Assembly: GCA_900143615.1 (NCBI GenBank)
Contig: FREU01000002.1
Location: 352,663 to 416,662, forward strand
Source: Rhodobacteraceae bacterium Alg231-30
GTDB taxonomy: Bacteria; Pseudomonadota; Alphaproteobacteria; Rhodobacterales; Rhodobacteraceae
Direction: 5' to 3'
Length of the DNA: 64,000 nucleotides
Position 1 is the first letter of the stretch; each line of letters begins with the position of its first letter. The translations under genes were made by a program, and so were the position numbers. Shown piece after piece: positions 26,089 to 34,456 of this stretch. Under the pieces are notes generated by a model. The model saw only the letters and a program-made list of their open reading frames with translations. It did not search any database and was not told the DNA's origin.

Positions 26089-27066
26089 TCATATGCCAGC
26101 AGCCTTTGCATCTGTGCGCCCCGCTTTTGGCCCGCCCACGCGCCAAAGATGCGCGTAATACCGTATCGATTTGGAGTTATTGCGATCCTCGGGCCGACCA
26201 TCACCCTTATTCAACCGCGCCAGCGCAGTCGTGCGGAAATGCTGTTTATCCGCCTTGGGCAGACAGCTCAGCCCGCGACAGGGGATCGAGTGTTTTGCCA
26301 CCTGACACAGAGCGCTTGTGCGCACATCATCAGTTAAAAACGCAAACTTCGGCGTGTCTGAAAAATCCGCCAATGCTTCCAAATCGTAGAATCGGGGACG
26401 CACAGCATATCCAAAAACGCCCAAAACGACGTCAATTTCACGCGGTTTGCGCAGACGTGTTCCCCGCAACGGCGCGGGCGGTTGCTTAAAGAAATTCGAG
26501 CGAATGGTTGTGCGCCGATCGATGAGATCCTGCGGCACAATCCAACCCGCCATCGTCAACGCCACATCAGGTGTCTTTTCAGCGCGACGCTCAAAGGTCT
26601 GAATAAAATCATGTGGATAGATGCGATCATCGTCCACCACGACAACCAGCTGATCCGCCTCGGCCGCCAATAACGTCGGGATCACCTTAGTTGCTGGCCC
26701 CCAATCGCGCCCGCGCCGCACCTCTACACTCGTCAACTTGAGCAGCCGCGCAGGCACCTCATATGCGACGTCCTCGCGCAATGAAAAATCCGGAACGTTC
26801 AACACAATCTTGCGCGGCGGCCGGGCCTGATCCATCAGGCTTTTCAGAGCCGTATCAACAAACTCGATCCGACTTGGAATTGTGGTCAGCGAGACCACGA
26901 CATCTGCCTTCTCGGCCAGCTGCCAGCGTGCATCCTGCTGTGCCAATGTCCGGCGCGACAGCTTCCATTCTCGACACACGTCGCGCACATACCGCTCGCC
27001 CTCAAAAATGAAATGCACCCAATACGCCAGCGCCAGAACGACGCCAATTGCTGCAATGACTCCCAC
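26089..27066 (-). CDS. Membrane-anchored GT-A glycosyltransferase
   Basis: A 325-residue protein with an N-terminal membrane helix (VIAAIGVVLALAYWVHFIF). A GT-A fold follows: VVVSLTTIPSRIEFVDTALK, IVLNVP, DWGPATKVIP and the metal/nucleotide motif VVVVDDDRIYP (DDD 145-147). Its overall pattern resembles a bacterial family of putative glycosyltransferases with SLTTIPxR. The GTG start has AAGGGG at good spacing. It heads the minus operon with the ABC exporter and Frag1-like gene and faces the GINT1-like gene. It probably adds a sugar to the inositol lipid or an intermediate; donor and acceptor are unknown. Confidence 0.75.
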   Translation of the reverse strand: MGVIAAIGVVLALAYWVHFIFEGERYVRDVCREWKLSRRTLAQQDARWQLAEKADVVVSLTTIPSRIEFVDTALKSLMDQARPPRKIVLNVPDFSLREDVAYEVPARLLKLTSVEVRRGRDWGPATKVIPTLLAAEADQLVVVVDDDRIYPHDFIQTFERRAEKTPDVALTMAGWIVPQDLIDRRTTIRSNFFKQPPAPLRGTRLRKPREIDVVLGVFGYAVRPRFYDLEALADFSDTPKFAFLTDDVRTSALCQVAKHSIPCRGLSCLPKADKQHFRTTALARLNKGDGRPEDRNNSKSIRYYAHLWRVGGPKAGRTDAKAAGI

Positions 27067-27174
27067 GTGTTGCCCCTTGGCTAATTATTCTTTCGCAAGC
27101 TTGGAATCTCTGTGGCCTTTCCAAATCCGCGACGCTTAAATGCGTTTACCTGAAATAGACCGTTGAGACCCTCC

Positions 27175-28824
27175 ATGCCAAGCCGCAATGATGCAATTTA
27201 TGTCACAGGGGCGGACGCTCGGTTTGCCCGCAATCTGCATCAATTACTGCGTGCCGTGTTGCGCCATCGATGGAACGTTGACGCACATTGGGTAATCTTT
27301 GACCTTGGAATGACCGCGGACCAACGCCGTGATCTGATGCAATCATTTCCATGGATCGAAGTGCGCACTCTGGATCTGGAAAAACTGCCGCCCCATTACG
27401 TACCGTCCTATGGGGCCTACGCATGGAAGGCCCATATTGTCTGGGAGGTCGCAGAACACGCCAAAGGACCTGTCATCTGGATGGACAGTGCCAATCTGCC
27501 ACGTGGTTCCGCCCAGCCTATGCTCGACTGGATTCACACTCACGGATTTTACATGCTGCATGGCCGCTCGCCCCTTTTGGCGCGATGTGATCGCCGAATG
27601 CTAGAGCGTTTAGGTGTGCCGCGCTGGCTTTGGGGCTCACGTGAGTTGGCCTCAGGTCTTGTTGGGGCAGATATGGCGCGCCCCGAGATGCGCAAGCTCT
27701 TGCAGGATTGGGCAACGCTGTCTGATGACGAAGACATCATCCGCCCCAAACCCGATACCTTTCGCGGGCATCGCAACGATCAATCTGTGCTGAATGCTTT
27801 GGTGCAACCATTGGCCGCGCTCGGCCACATCAAGCTGCCCAATCTAGACATCGACATTTCCGCCCCCGATCCGGTTAAATTCCTCTCTACAAGAAACAAA
27901 CTTAAACCAACGACGCCGCTGTGGGCCGATCCCCTCATGCGGGCCCGCTATGGCCTGATCAAAGCGGTTGATCAACTGGCCATTCGTACCAACAAGCTGA
28001 TCAACCGCCGCTGGTTTCCCAGCCGATGGCGAGGTGAGTATTTCGAGCTGCGCACCACCAAGCGTGGGCAGCCCGATCAAACAGTCATTCCCTGCCCCGC
28101 CGGCCATTACTACGCTGACCCGTTCTTGTGGGACCACGATGGCCAGCCTTGGGTTTTCTTTGCGGATTTTCACTACTTTTCGATGCGCGGCACAATCGCC
28201 GCAATGCCGCTGGACGGGAAGCAAAAGGCCGTTCGGGTTCTCGATCCCGGCGTACACGCTTCTTTTCCATTTCTGTTTCGCCACGCGGGTAAACTCTGGA
28301 TGATGCCGGAGACCTGCAAAAACGGACGGCTCGATCTCTACGAATGCACCCGCTTTCCCGACCAATGGCACCGCCATCGCACCGTCTTTGAAGACGTCAA
28401 TACAGTGGACACCGTGGTATTTAAACATAACGGGCTTTGGTGGTTGATGACTTCAATGAAATCCCCTCAGGCGGGCGGGCCTCAACGTTATCTGGCAATC
28501 TATTACAGCGATGATCCAGTAGACGGCATCTGGCATCCCCATCCTGTCAATGTAGAGGGGCGCGAGATCACGTCCGCACATGGCACCGGCCGCAATGCGG
28601 GCGCCGTATTCGAGCATGACGGCCAGCTGATCCGCTGCGTACAATCCAGCCGCGACTATTACAGTCAGGGGATGGAATTGCGGGCTATGACCCTGACGCG
28701 CGAAAGCTTTACAGAGCGAAAGATCGCAACGCCCGATGATTTAACAATGATAGATGCCGAGGGCGTGCATCATGTCTCGCAACTGGGCGACAGGATCGTT
28801 TGGGACCGTCGAACACGCCACTAA
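27175..28824 (+). CDS. Two-domain glycosyltransferase with GINT1-N-like propeller
   Basis: A 549-residue protein. Residues 1-250 look like a GT-A/GT8-type catalytic domain (GAYAWKAHIVWEVAEHAKGP and VIWMDSANLPRG with a DxAN metal-like motif, later FRGHRNDQSVLNAL). Residues about 275-549 form a five-bladed propeller-like domain with YYADPFLWDHDGQPWVFFAD, SFPFLFRHAGKLWMMPETC, LYECTRFPDQW and VDTVVFKHNGLWWLMTS. This second part matches what I know of the N-terminal domain of plant glucosamine inositolphosphorylceramide transferase GINT1. The inferred job is glycosylation of an inositol phosphoceramide. The open frame starts at TTG 27163; ATG 27175 is taken, though without a strong Shine-Dalgarno. 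It is divergent from the GT-A gene. Confidence 0.75.
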   Translation: MPSRNDAIYVTGADARFARNLHQLLRAVLRHRWNVDAHWVIFDLGMTADQRRDLMQSFPWIEVRTLDLEKLPPHYVPSYGAYAWKAHIVWEVAEHAKGPVIWMDSANLPRGSAQPMLDWIHTHGFYMLHGRSPLLARCDRRMLERLGVPRWLWGSRELASGLVGADMARPEMRKLLQDWATLSDDEDIIRPKPDTFRGHRNDQSVLNALVQPLAALGHIKLPNLDIDISAPDPVKFLSTRNKLKPTTPLWADPLMRARYGLIKAVDQLAIRTNKLINRRWFPSRWRGEYFELRTTKRGQPDQTVIPCPAGHYYADPFLWDHDGQPWVFFADFHYFSMRGTIAAMPLDGKQKAVRVLDPGVHASFPFLFRHAGKLWMMPETCKNGRLDLYECTRFPDQWHRHRTVFEDVNTVDTVVFKHNGLWWLMTSMKSPQAGGPQRYLAIYYSDDPVDGIWHPHPVNVEGREITSAHGTGRNAGAVFEHDGQLIRCVQSSRDYYSQGMELRAMTLTRESFTERKIATPDDLTMIDAEGVHHVSQLGDRIVWDRRTRH

Positions 28825-28859
28825 AACCACAAAAATGACCGCAAAATCGCACCGTCGCG

Positions 28860-28892
28860 ATACCGACGTAATACCGACGCAATACAGACAGC
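28860..28892. repeat. Short 11-base tandem repeat
   Basis: Three adjoining units read ATACCGACGTA, ATACCGACGCA and ATACAGACAGC. The array lies in the convergent gap between the GINT1-like gene and the FAD oxidase. It may be replication slippage or a small binding array. No function can be assigned. Confidence 0.4.
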
Positions 28893-28902
28893 CGTTTTGG
28901 GG

Positions 28903-30240
28903 TTATTCCGCCCCCGCGCGCCACTCTTTGAAGCGAAGGTAAGCATTGGCACCCAGACTGGCCAAAGGCGTGGGTGGGAGCCGAATTGGTTCCTCTTCGG
29001 CGAGAAAATGACGCGTGATTTCACTAGAGTGACCACAGGCCATTTCCGCCGCCGCTATCCCCGTCAAAGTCCCCCGTGTTGTGCCCAATCCGTTCTGGAC
29101 ACAGGCCGCAAAAACACCGTCATCGACCTCTTTGGTAACGGCCACACCATTGCGGGACAGGCACAAATGACCGGCCCAGCTAAACTCCATATCAACTGAC
29201 CTAAGCTGCGGAAACCTATCATCAAATTTTTTGCGATGCACTTTGCTTGCGCGCGCCATATCCGCCGACGATGTCTGCATGTTCGGACAGAACTTGGCGC
29301 AGGTGCGTGTAATGATGCGATGCCCGCCTTGCCCCGCATCGATCCGCCGCATCGTGGTGCCCATCGGATCACTTGGGGTAATCCCCCAACGCGGTGCTCC
29401 GCCCAAGACCTGCTGTTCTTGCTCTGTCAGTTCCCGCGTCATCGAAGCAAACAGAAAAATCTGCATCAACCGCCCTTGGGCGTACCCGAAACTCTCCAAA
29501 TGTCCGTTGTTTGCCAATAGGATACGCGGCGTTGCAACAGACCCGTTATGCGTCTGAACCCGCCAACTACCCCCCTGTTTTTCAAAGCCTAGAACAGGTG
29601 AGTTTTCATGCAGAGCCACGCTATGTCGCAACCCATCCGCAAACTCGCGCACATAGCCCGCAGGCTGTAACATCACGGTGCCCGGCGTATACAAACCGGA
29701 CCGATAATAGCGGCTTCCAGTCAGCTCCAGCATTTCCTTCTCATCGAGAATTTCGCAGGATTCACCTAATGCTTTTAGATGCTTGGCATAACTGATGTTA
29801 TGCTCATGCCCCGCATCACCAACCGCGCCGTTCACCTTGCCGACCGGATCAAAATAGTCGACCTTGATCCCGTATTCACCAACCGCCTCACGCCCAAATG
29901 CAATGGCACGGCGGTTCAATTCGATCAGCGCCACGTCATCCCCCGCACCCGCATAGTCATCTGACGTCAGCTCATGTGGCAGATCGATCATGAACCCCGA
30001 ATTACGCCCCGCCGCCCCTTGTGCGATCAGCCCGGCTTCCAGCAACACGACGCGAGTGTCGGGCTCCAGTTGCAGCACCCTGCGCGCCGCTGAAAGCCCT
30101 GCAAATCCGCCGCCTACAATTACTAAATCTGCAGTGATATCAGTACCTAAGGGATTGGCCGAGGTTTGATCTCCGAGAATGGATGACCATGCCGCCGGAC
30201 CCGAGTGACACGGCAAAAACCGCGCTGTACGAAGTGTCAC
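28903..30240 (-). CDS. FAD-dependent amine/amino-acid oxidase (DAO family)
   Basis: A 445-residue flavoenzyme. LVIVGGGFAGLSAARRVLQL is the FAD-binding start; AGRNSGFMIDLPHEL and the C-terminal NGLGTTRGTLTGIAAAE are typical of PuuB/gamma-glutamylputrescine-oxidase-like enzymes. It oxidises a primary or secondary amine to an imine/aldehyde with peroxide or a quinone as acceptor. The GTG start overlaps the aldehyde dehydrogenase stop (GTGA). As last gene of a four-gene operon it would feed an aldehyde to the upstream-encoded dehydrogenase. The exact substrate is unknown; a polyamine, amino acid or betaine are options. Confidence 0.85.
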   Translation of the reverse strand: MTLRTARFLPCHSGPAAWSSILGDQTSANPLGTDITADLVIVGGGFAGLSAARRVLQLEPDTRVVLLEAGLIAQGAAGRNSGFMIDLPHELTSDDYAGAGDDVALIELNRRAIAFGREAVGEYGIKVDYFDPVGKVNGAVGDAGHEHNISYAKHLKALGESCEILDEKEMLELTGSRYYRSGLYTPGTVMLQPAGYVREFADGLRHSVALHENSPVLGFEKQGGSWRVQTHNGSVATPRILLANNGHLESFGYAQGRLMQIFLFASMTRELTEQEQQVLGGAPRWGITPSDPMGTTMRRIDAGQGGHRIITRTCAKFCPNMQTSSADMARASKVHRKKFDDRFPQLRSVDMEFSWAGHLCLSRNGVAVTKEVDDGVFAACVQNGLGTTRGTLTGIAAAEMACGHSSEITRHFLAEEEPIRLPPTPLASLGANAYLRFKEWRAGAE

Positions 30241-31733
30241 GACACGGCCTCATCATCGTCATCGGCTAGATCGATCCAAATGGTTTTCAGTTGCGTGTAT
30301 TGGTCATGCGCATGCACGCCATTATCGCGACCACCAAAGCCGGATTGACCATACCCCCCAAAGGGAGTCGAGATGTCACCTTCTCCATAGGAATTTACCG
30401 TGACCGTGCCAGCCCGCAACATTCGAGCTCCGCGAATAGCCCGTTTTGTATTGGCGGTGAAAAGTGATGCAGCAAGGCCATAGTCAGTGTCATTGGCAAC
30501 AGAAATCGCCTCGTCAAAGCTATCAACTGTAATCACCGACAGCACTGGTCCAAAAATCTCGTCGCGCGCCAATGTGTGTTTGTTATCAGATAGTTCAACA
30601 ACAGTCGCCTCAACAAACCCGTCCTTTGCTATGCCTCCGAACACAACGTTTTCAGCGTGTTCGAGGTATCCACAAACCTTGTTGAAATGATTGACCGATA
30701 CCAAGGCGCCTAGCCGTGTTTCAGGATCCAAGGGATCACCTACAGTCCACTGCTGTGCGTGATGCTCCACGCGCGCCAAAAGCTCGGTTTTTACGTCCGC
30801 ATGAACGATCAAACGCGACGTAGCAGAGCAGTTTTCACCCATATTCCAGAACGCGCCATTGACGATGTGCTGCGCGACCCGATCAAGATTTTCTGCATCG
30901 TCCAAAACCACCGCTGGATTCTTACCGCCCATTTCCAACACCACTTCCTTAGCGTTGCTTTCGGCGGAATAAGTCAAAAACCGTTTCCCCGTCTCCGTCG
31001 ATCCGGTGAACGATACCATGTCTATGTCCATGTGCCGCCCGATCGGTTCGCCCACCTGCGCACCACCGCCTGGCACGACGTTCAACACGCCGCGCGGCAA
31101 GCCTGCTTCGCTGGCCAGTTCCGCCACACGCAACGCAGTCAGCGAGGTTTCCTCTGCTGGCTTCACCACAACAGAGCAACCCGCCGCCAAGGCAGGGGCA
31201 ATCTTCCAAGCCATCATAAGCAAAGGGAAATTCCATGGCAGAACCAGCCCGACCACACCAACTGGCTCACGGATAACCATTGCGATGTGATCATCTGAGG
31301 CTGGCGCAACCTGATCGTAAATTTTATCGATCGCTTCAGCATGCCACTTGATGCAGTGGATCGTTTCGGGGATGTCGACTGTCTCACAGTCATAAATGGT
31401 TTTACCGCTGTCTAAACTCTCCATCACAGCCAACTCACGCGCATTGCGAGTCAAGAGTTTGGCAAAGCGGATCAAAACATCCTTGCGCGCGCTGGGGTGC
31501 AATTTAGCCCAACGGCCATCGTCAAAAGATTCTCGGGCCTTAGCGACAGCAAAATCCACATCTTGCGCACTGCAGGATGCCACCTGCGCAATTTCTGCAC
31601 CTGTGGCCGGATTTGTTGTGGTAAATGTTTCGCCTGACATTGCAGGCCGATACCCACCATCGACAAAGGCAGCTGTTGAAAAATCCAAGCTCGCTGCAAT
31701 GGCGCGGTATTCTTCTTTGGTCAGCAAATCCAT
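30237..31733 (-). CDS. NAD(P)-dependent aldehyde dehydrogenase (PuuC-like)
   Basis: A 498-residue aldehyde dehydrogenase. It contains LPWNFPLLMMAWKIAPALAA, the NAD loop FTGSTETGKRF, the general base in VLEMGGKNP and the catalytic cysteine in GENCSATSRL. Closest in feel to gamma-glutamyl-gamma-aminobutyraldehyde dehydrogenase PuuC and other amino-aldehyde dehydrogenases. Together with the overlapping FAD oxidase it forms an amine to aldehyde to acid sequence. It begins three bases after the DapA-family gene. Confidence 0.92.
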   Translation of the reverse strand: MDLLTKEEYRAIAASLDFSTAAFVDGGYRPAMSGETFTTTNPATGAEIAQVASCSAQDVDFAVAKARESFDDGRWAKLHPSARKDVLIRFAKLLTRNARELAVMESLDSGKTIYDCETVDIPETIHCIKWHAEAIDKIYDQVAPASDDHIAMVIREPVGVVGLVLPWNFPLLMMAWKIAPALAAGCSVVVKPAEETSLTALRVAELASEAGLPRGVLNVVPGGGAQVGEPIGRHMDIDMVSFTGSTETGKRFLTYSAESNAKEVVLEMGGKNPAVVLDDAENLDRVAQHIVNGAFWNMGENCSATSRLIVHADVKTELLARVEHHAQQWTVGDPLDPETRLGALVSVNHFNKVCGYLEHAENVVFGGIAKDGFVEATVVELSDNKHTLARDEIFGPVLSVITVDSFDEAISVANDTDYGLAASLFTANTKRAIRGARMLRAGTVTVNSYGEGDISTPFGGYGQSGFGGRDNGVHAHDQYTQLKTIWIDLADDDDEAVS

Positions 31734-31736
31734 GTC

Positions 31737-32654
31737 TCAGCCCTCCGCCTCAATTTGTGCAATTGTTGTCTTGAGTACGCGCACCACTTGTTCCAACGCG
31801 CGTTTGTCTTCTTTATTCAAACCTTTCAACGGCGCACGCACCGGCCCTGCGCCCAACCCATTGAGCGTGACACCGTATTTGATGGTTTGAATGAATTTTC
31901 CGCCCTGTTCGAGCACTCGCATCAGCGGCATCATCGCCGACATGATCCGCCGCCCTTTGGCAAAATCGCCCTCAATGACGCAAGCGTTGTAGAGCGCAAC
32001 ATGTTCCTCTGGCAGGAAGTTAGATCCACCACATACCCAAAACGGCGCGCCCCAAGCAAAAAACTCCAGCGCCTGATCATCCATACCGCAGCCCAGTTGA
32101 ATATGCGGATAATCCCGTGCCAACAAATGCACGCGATTGATATCGCCCGAGCTTTCCTTGATCCCACAAAAGTTGCGACTACGCCCCACACGATCCAGAA
32201 ACTCTTCGCCCATCGTCGTACCCGTGCGTCCCGGATAATTGTAGAGCATCACAGGCAGGTTCGCGGCCTTATCGATCGCCAAAGCATTTAGCGCATTTTC
32301 ACGATCCGTTGGCACCGCATAAGGTGGGCTTGCCAGTAAAATCGCGTCCGCATCAATTTCACGAGCCGCAGTTGCCAAAGCAACAGAATCGTCGGTGAGC
32401 ATCGCACCAGTCCCGACAACCAACGGGACCCGTCCTTTGATTCGATCTTGGGTAAACCGAGCAAGATCTACGCGCTCAGCCACGGTTTGCGCATAATTCT
32501 CGCCGGTAGAACCACCAGTGATCAAGCCATGCACACCACTTGAGATAAGATGGTCTATCACGTCGGCGAGCGTGTCATAGTTCACACTCCCGTTGTCAAA
32601 GTGGGGAGTCACGAGAGGTGTATAGATACCTTCAAACTCAAAAATTGGTGTCAT
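31737..32654 (-). CDS. DapA/NanA family lyase or synthase
   Basis: A 305-residue TIM-barrel class I aldolase family protein. It shows GSTGENYAQTVAERV, VMLYNYPGRTG (the family tyrosine) and the Schiff-base lysine in GIKESSGDI. True lysine-pathway DapA is less likely given the catabolic operon. Relatives here cleave or dehydrate oxo acids, for example in hydroxyproline or sugar-acid breakdown. ATG 32654 with GAGGA is preferred to the longer frame at 32678. Its start is adjacent to the GntR regulator stop. Confidence 0.85.
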   Translation of the reverse strand: MTPIFEFEGIYTPLVTPHFDNGSVNYDTLADVIDHLISSGVHGLITGGSTGENYAQTVAERVDLARFTQDRIKGRVPLVVGTGAMLTDDSVALATAAREIDADAILLASPPYAVPTDRENALNALAIDKAANLPVMLYNYPGRTGTTMGEEFLDRVGRSRNFCGIKESSGDINRVHLLARDYPHIQLGCGMDDQALEFFAWGAPFWVCGGSNFLPEEHVALYNACVIEGDFAKGRRIMSAMMPLMRVLEQGGKFIQTIKYGVTLNGLGAGPVRAPLKGLNKEDKRALEQVVRVLKTTIAQIEAEG

Positions 32655-32661
32655 AATTTCC

Positions 32662-33372
32662 TCATGTAGAAAGCCCAATGGGCACCTGCCCCAGCGGCAT
32701 GTCCAGCCCAGCTGGCATTACAAACATTTCGATTTTGCCACGTGACAAATTCCAGTGATCAATGGCCAATTGCGCACAGCCGACCTCGTCTCTTGCTTGG
32801 ATCGCCGCGATGATTGCATCGTGTTGTGAGGCCGCTTCAGAAACGTCCTGCGCCATAACCTCGTGCTGCGGACGATAAAAAGTCATCGATATTCTTGCAT
32901 GGTCAATCAACAGCCGATGAAAGCTGGGCAACAAATAGATGTTGTCCGCCATCTCTCCGGTGATTTCATGAAAGCGGTTGTTGGCCAGCGCGCGCTGTGC
33001 CCCTGTTCCGCCATCCAGAGCCGCGCGAAACGCATCCTGCGCCTTCACAAGCATGTCGACCTGATCCGGTCGCGCGTTCAATGCCGCCAAACGCATTACT
33101 GCCCCGTAAATCATTGGAGCAGCAAGAAAGAAGTCACGCAAGGTCTTGTGGCTCATCTCGGCCACTCTCGCTCCGCGGTTTTCACGCAGGTCCAAAAACC
33201 CCTCGCCTGCGAGATTTCGAAACACTTCCCGCAAAGGCGTACGCGACAGGGCGAACTGTTCGGACAGAGCGGTTTCATCCAAGTCCGACCCTGGCGGCAA
33301 TTCCAACGTCAAGACTTGTGCCTTGAGCGTATCGTATAGCGCGGCCTTTCGCGATTTTGGATCACCTTGCAC
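32662..33372 (-). CDS. GntR family transcriptional regulator (FCD type)
   Basis: A 236-residue repressor. The N-terminal winged helix-turn-helix has LPPGSDLDETALSEQFALSR and TPLREVFRNLAGEGFLDL. An all-helical FCD effector domain follows with NNRFHEI and histidines (SQHDAIIAAI) suited to metal/ligand binding. The GTG start has AAGGAGAG. As first gene of the operon it probably autoregulates and senses the operon's substrate or product. A palindrome TGTATACA lies 60 bases upstream. Confidence 0.9.
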   Translation of the reverse strand: MQGDPKSRKAALYDTLKAQVLTLELPPGSDLDETALSEQFALSRTPLREVFRNLAGEGFLDLRENRGARVAEMSHKTLRDFFLAAPMIYGAVMRLAALNARPDQVDMLVKAQDAFRAALDGGTGAQRALANNRFHEITGEMADNIYLLPSFHRLLIDHARISMTFYRPQHEVMAQDVSEAASQHDAIIAAIQARDEVGCAQLAIDHWNLSRGKIEMFVMPAGLDMPLGQVPIGLST

Positions 33373-33431
33373 CGACGCTCTCCTTGTTGTGAATCATCGA
33401 TTTCCACTCAAGATAGCGCAAAAATACAATA

Positions 33432-33439
33432 TGTATACA
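33432..33439. promoter_or_regulatory. Candidate GntR operator
   Basis: TGTATACA is a perfect palindrome embedded in an AT-rich stretch, extended by ATTGTA-like flanks on one side. FCD-type GntR regulators often bind GTATAC-centred sites. It sits in the divergent gap between the GntR and GlxA-type regulators, so it could control both. Confidence 0.45.
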
Positions 33440-33505
33440 AAAAGAATTTCACGAAGTCCGGCAGCCTATCTATGGTAGACTGAACGCCCAACAACAGTGA
33501 CCCCA

Positions 33506-34456
33506 ATGACAAAGACAGAACGTTTCGCCTTCCTATTGGTTCCAAACTTCACCCACATCGCGTTTTCCTGCGCGATTGAGCCGCTTCGGATTGCCAACCT
33601 TCTGAGCGGTGAAACGCTTTATGAATGGGTTTTGGCGAGCGCAAATGGAACACAAGAGACGTGCTCAAATGGAACGGTATCATTGGTAGATTGTTCGTTT
33701 CGTGACCTACCCTCGAGTGATCGGCTGTTTGTGTTATCCGGCATTCATGTTCAAAATCATATTGATCCCGACCTGCTCGCGGTGGTCAGGCGCGAACGGG
33801 CGCTTGGCGTAAACATCGGTGCGCTTTGTTCGGGCGCATATATATTGGCCAGAGGCGGGCTTTTGGATGGGAGTCGCGCAGCCATTCATTGGGATTTTCA
33901 CGACGGCTTTATGGAAGAGTTTCCGGAAGTGAACCTCGTGAGCAATGTTTTTGTGGCAGATGAACCAATCATTACGGCCTCTGGCGGCACCGCCACCGCC
34001 GACTTAATGCTCCACATTATTAGTGAAAAACACGGTACTGATCTTGCAACCGAAGTGGCGGATCAGATGGTCTACAACGCTGTGCGAGAGGGATCAGCAG
34101 AGCAACGCGTCTCTTTGCAAAGCCGCCACGGCATGCGCAATCCCCACCTAGTACGCGCCATCCAGATAATGGGCGACTGTATAGAGACCCCTCGGTCCCC
34201 CTCAATCATCGCCGACGAAATCGGCATCTCAACCCGGCAGCTTGAGCGACTGTTCGGCCGTTATTTGAACTGTTCACCAAAAAAATATCTCATGGATTTA
34301 CGGCTTCAGCGTGCCCGCAATCTGTTGGTTCAGACAGAGCAATCCGTGACCGAAGTTGCCTTGGCGTGTGGATTTGAAAGTCCGGGGCATTTTGCGCGGG
34401 TGTATCGTGGGAAATTTGGCATAACTCCGACGGCCCAACAATCTCGGATCAGCTAG
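33506..34456 (+). CDS. GlxA family AraC-type transcriptional regulator
   Basis: About 316 residues: an N-terminal DJ-1/PfpI-like domain (FAFLLVPNFTHIAFSCAIEP, GALCSGAYILARGGLLDGSRA with the nucleophile-elbow-like cysteine) and a C-terminal AraC double HTH ending CGFESPGHFARVYRGKFGITP. This architecture includes GbdR/CdhR/ArgR-type activators of quaternary amine and amino acid catabolism, which fits an amine oxidase operon next door. The open frame begins at GTG 33497; ATG 33506 is taken. The stop overlaps the convergent kinase gene by eight bases. Confidence 0.88.
   Translation: MTKTERFAFLLVPNFTHIAFSCAIEPLRIANLLSGETLYEWVLASANGTQETCSNGTVSLVDCSFRDLPSSDRLFVLSGIHVQNHIDPDLLAVVRRERALGVNIGALCSGAYILARGGLLDGSRAAIHWDFHDGFMEEFPEVNLVSNVFVADEPIITASGGTATADLMLHIISEKHGTDLATEVADQMVYNAVREGSAEQRVSLQSRHGMRNPHLVRAIQIMGDCIETPRSPSIIADEIGISTRQLERLFGRYLNCSPKKYLMDLRLQRARNLLVQTEQSVTEVALACGFESPGHFARVYRGKFGITPTAQQSRIS

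Noticed and set aside
11695-28824. Lipid locus interpreted as an O-antigen, capsule or teichoic acid cluster
   Set aside because: No Wzx/Wzy, polymerase or sugar-nucleotide pathway genes; sphingoid and inositol enzymes are not explained by that view.
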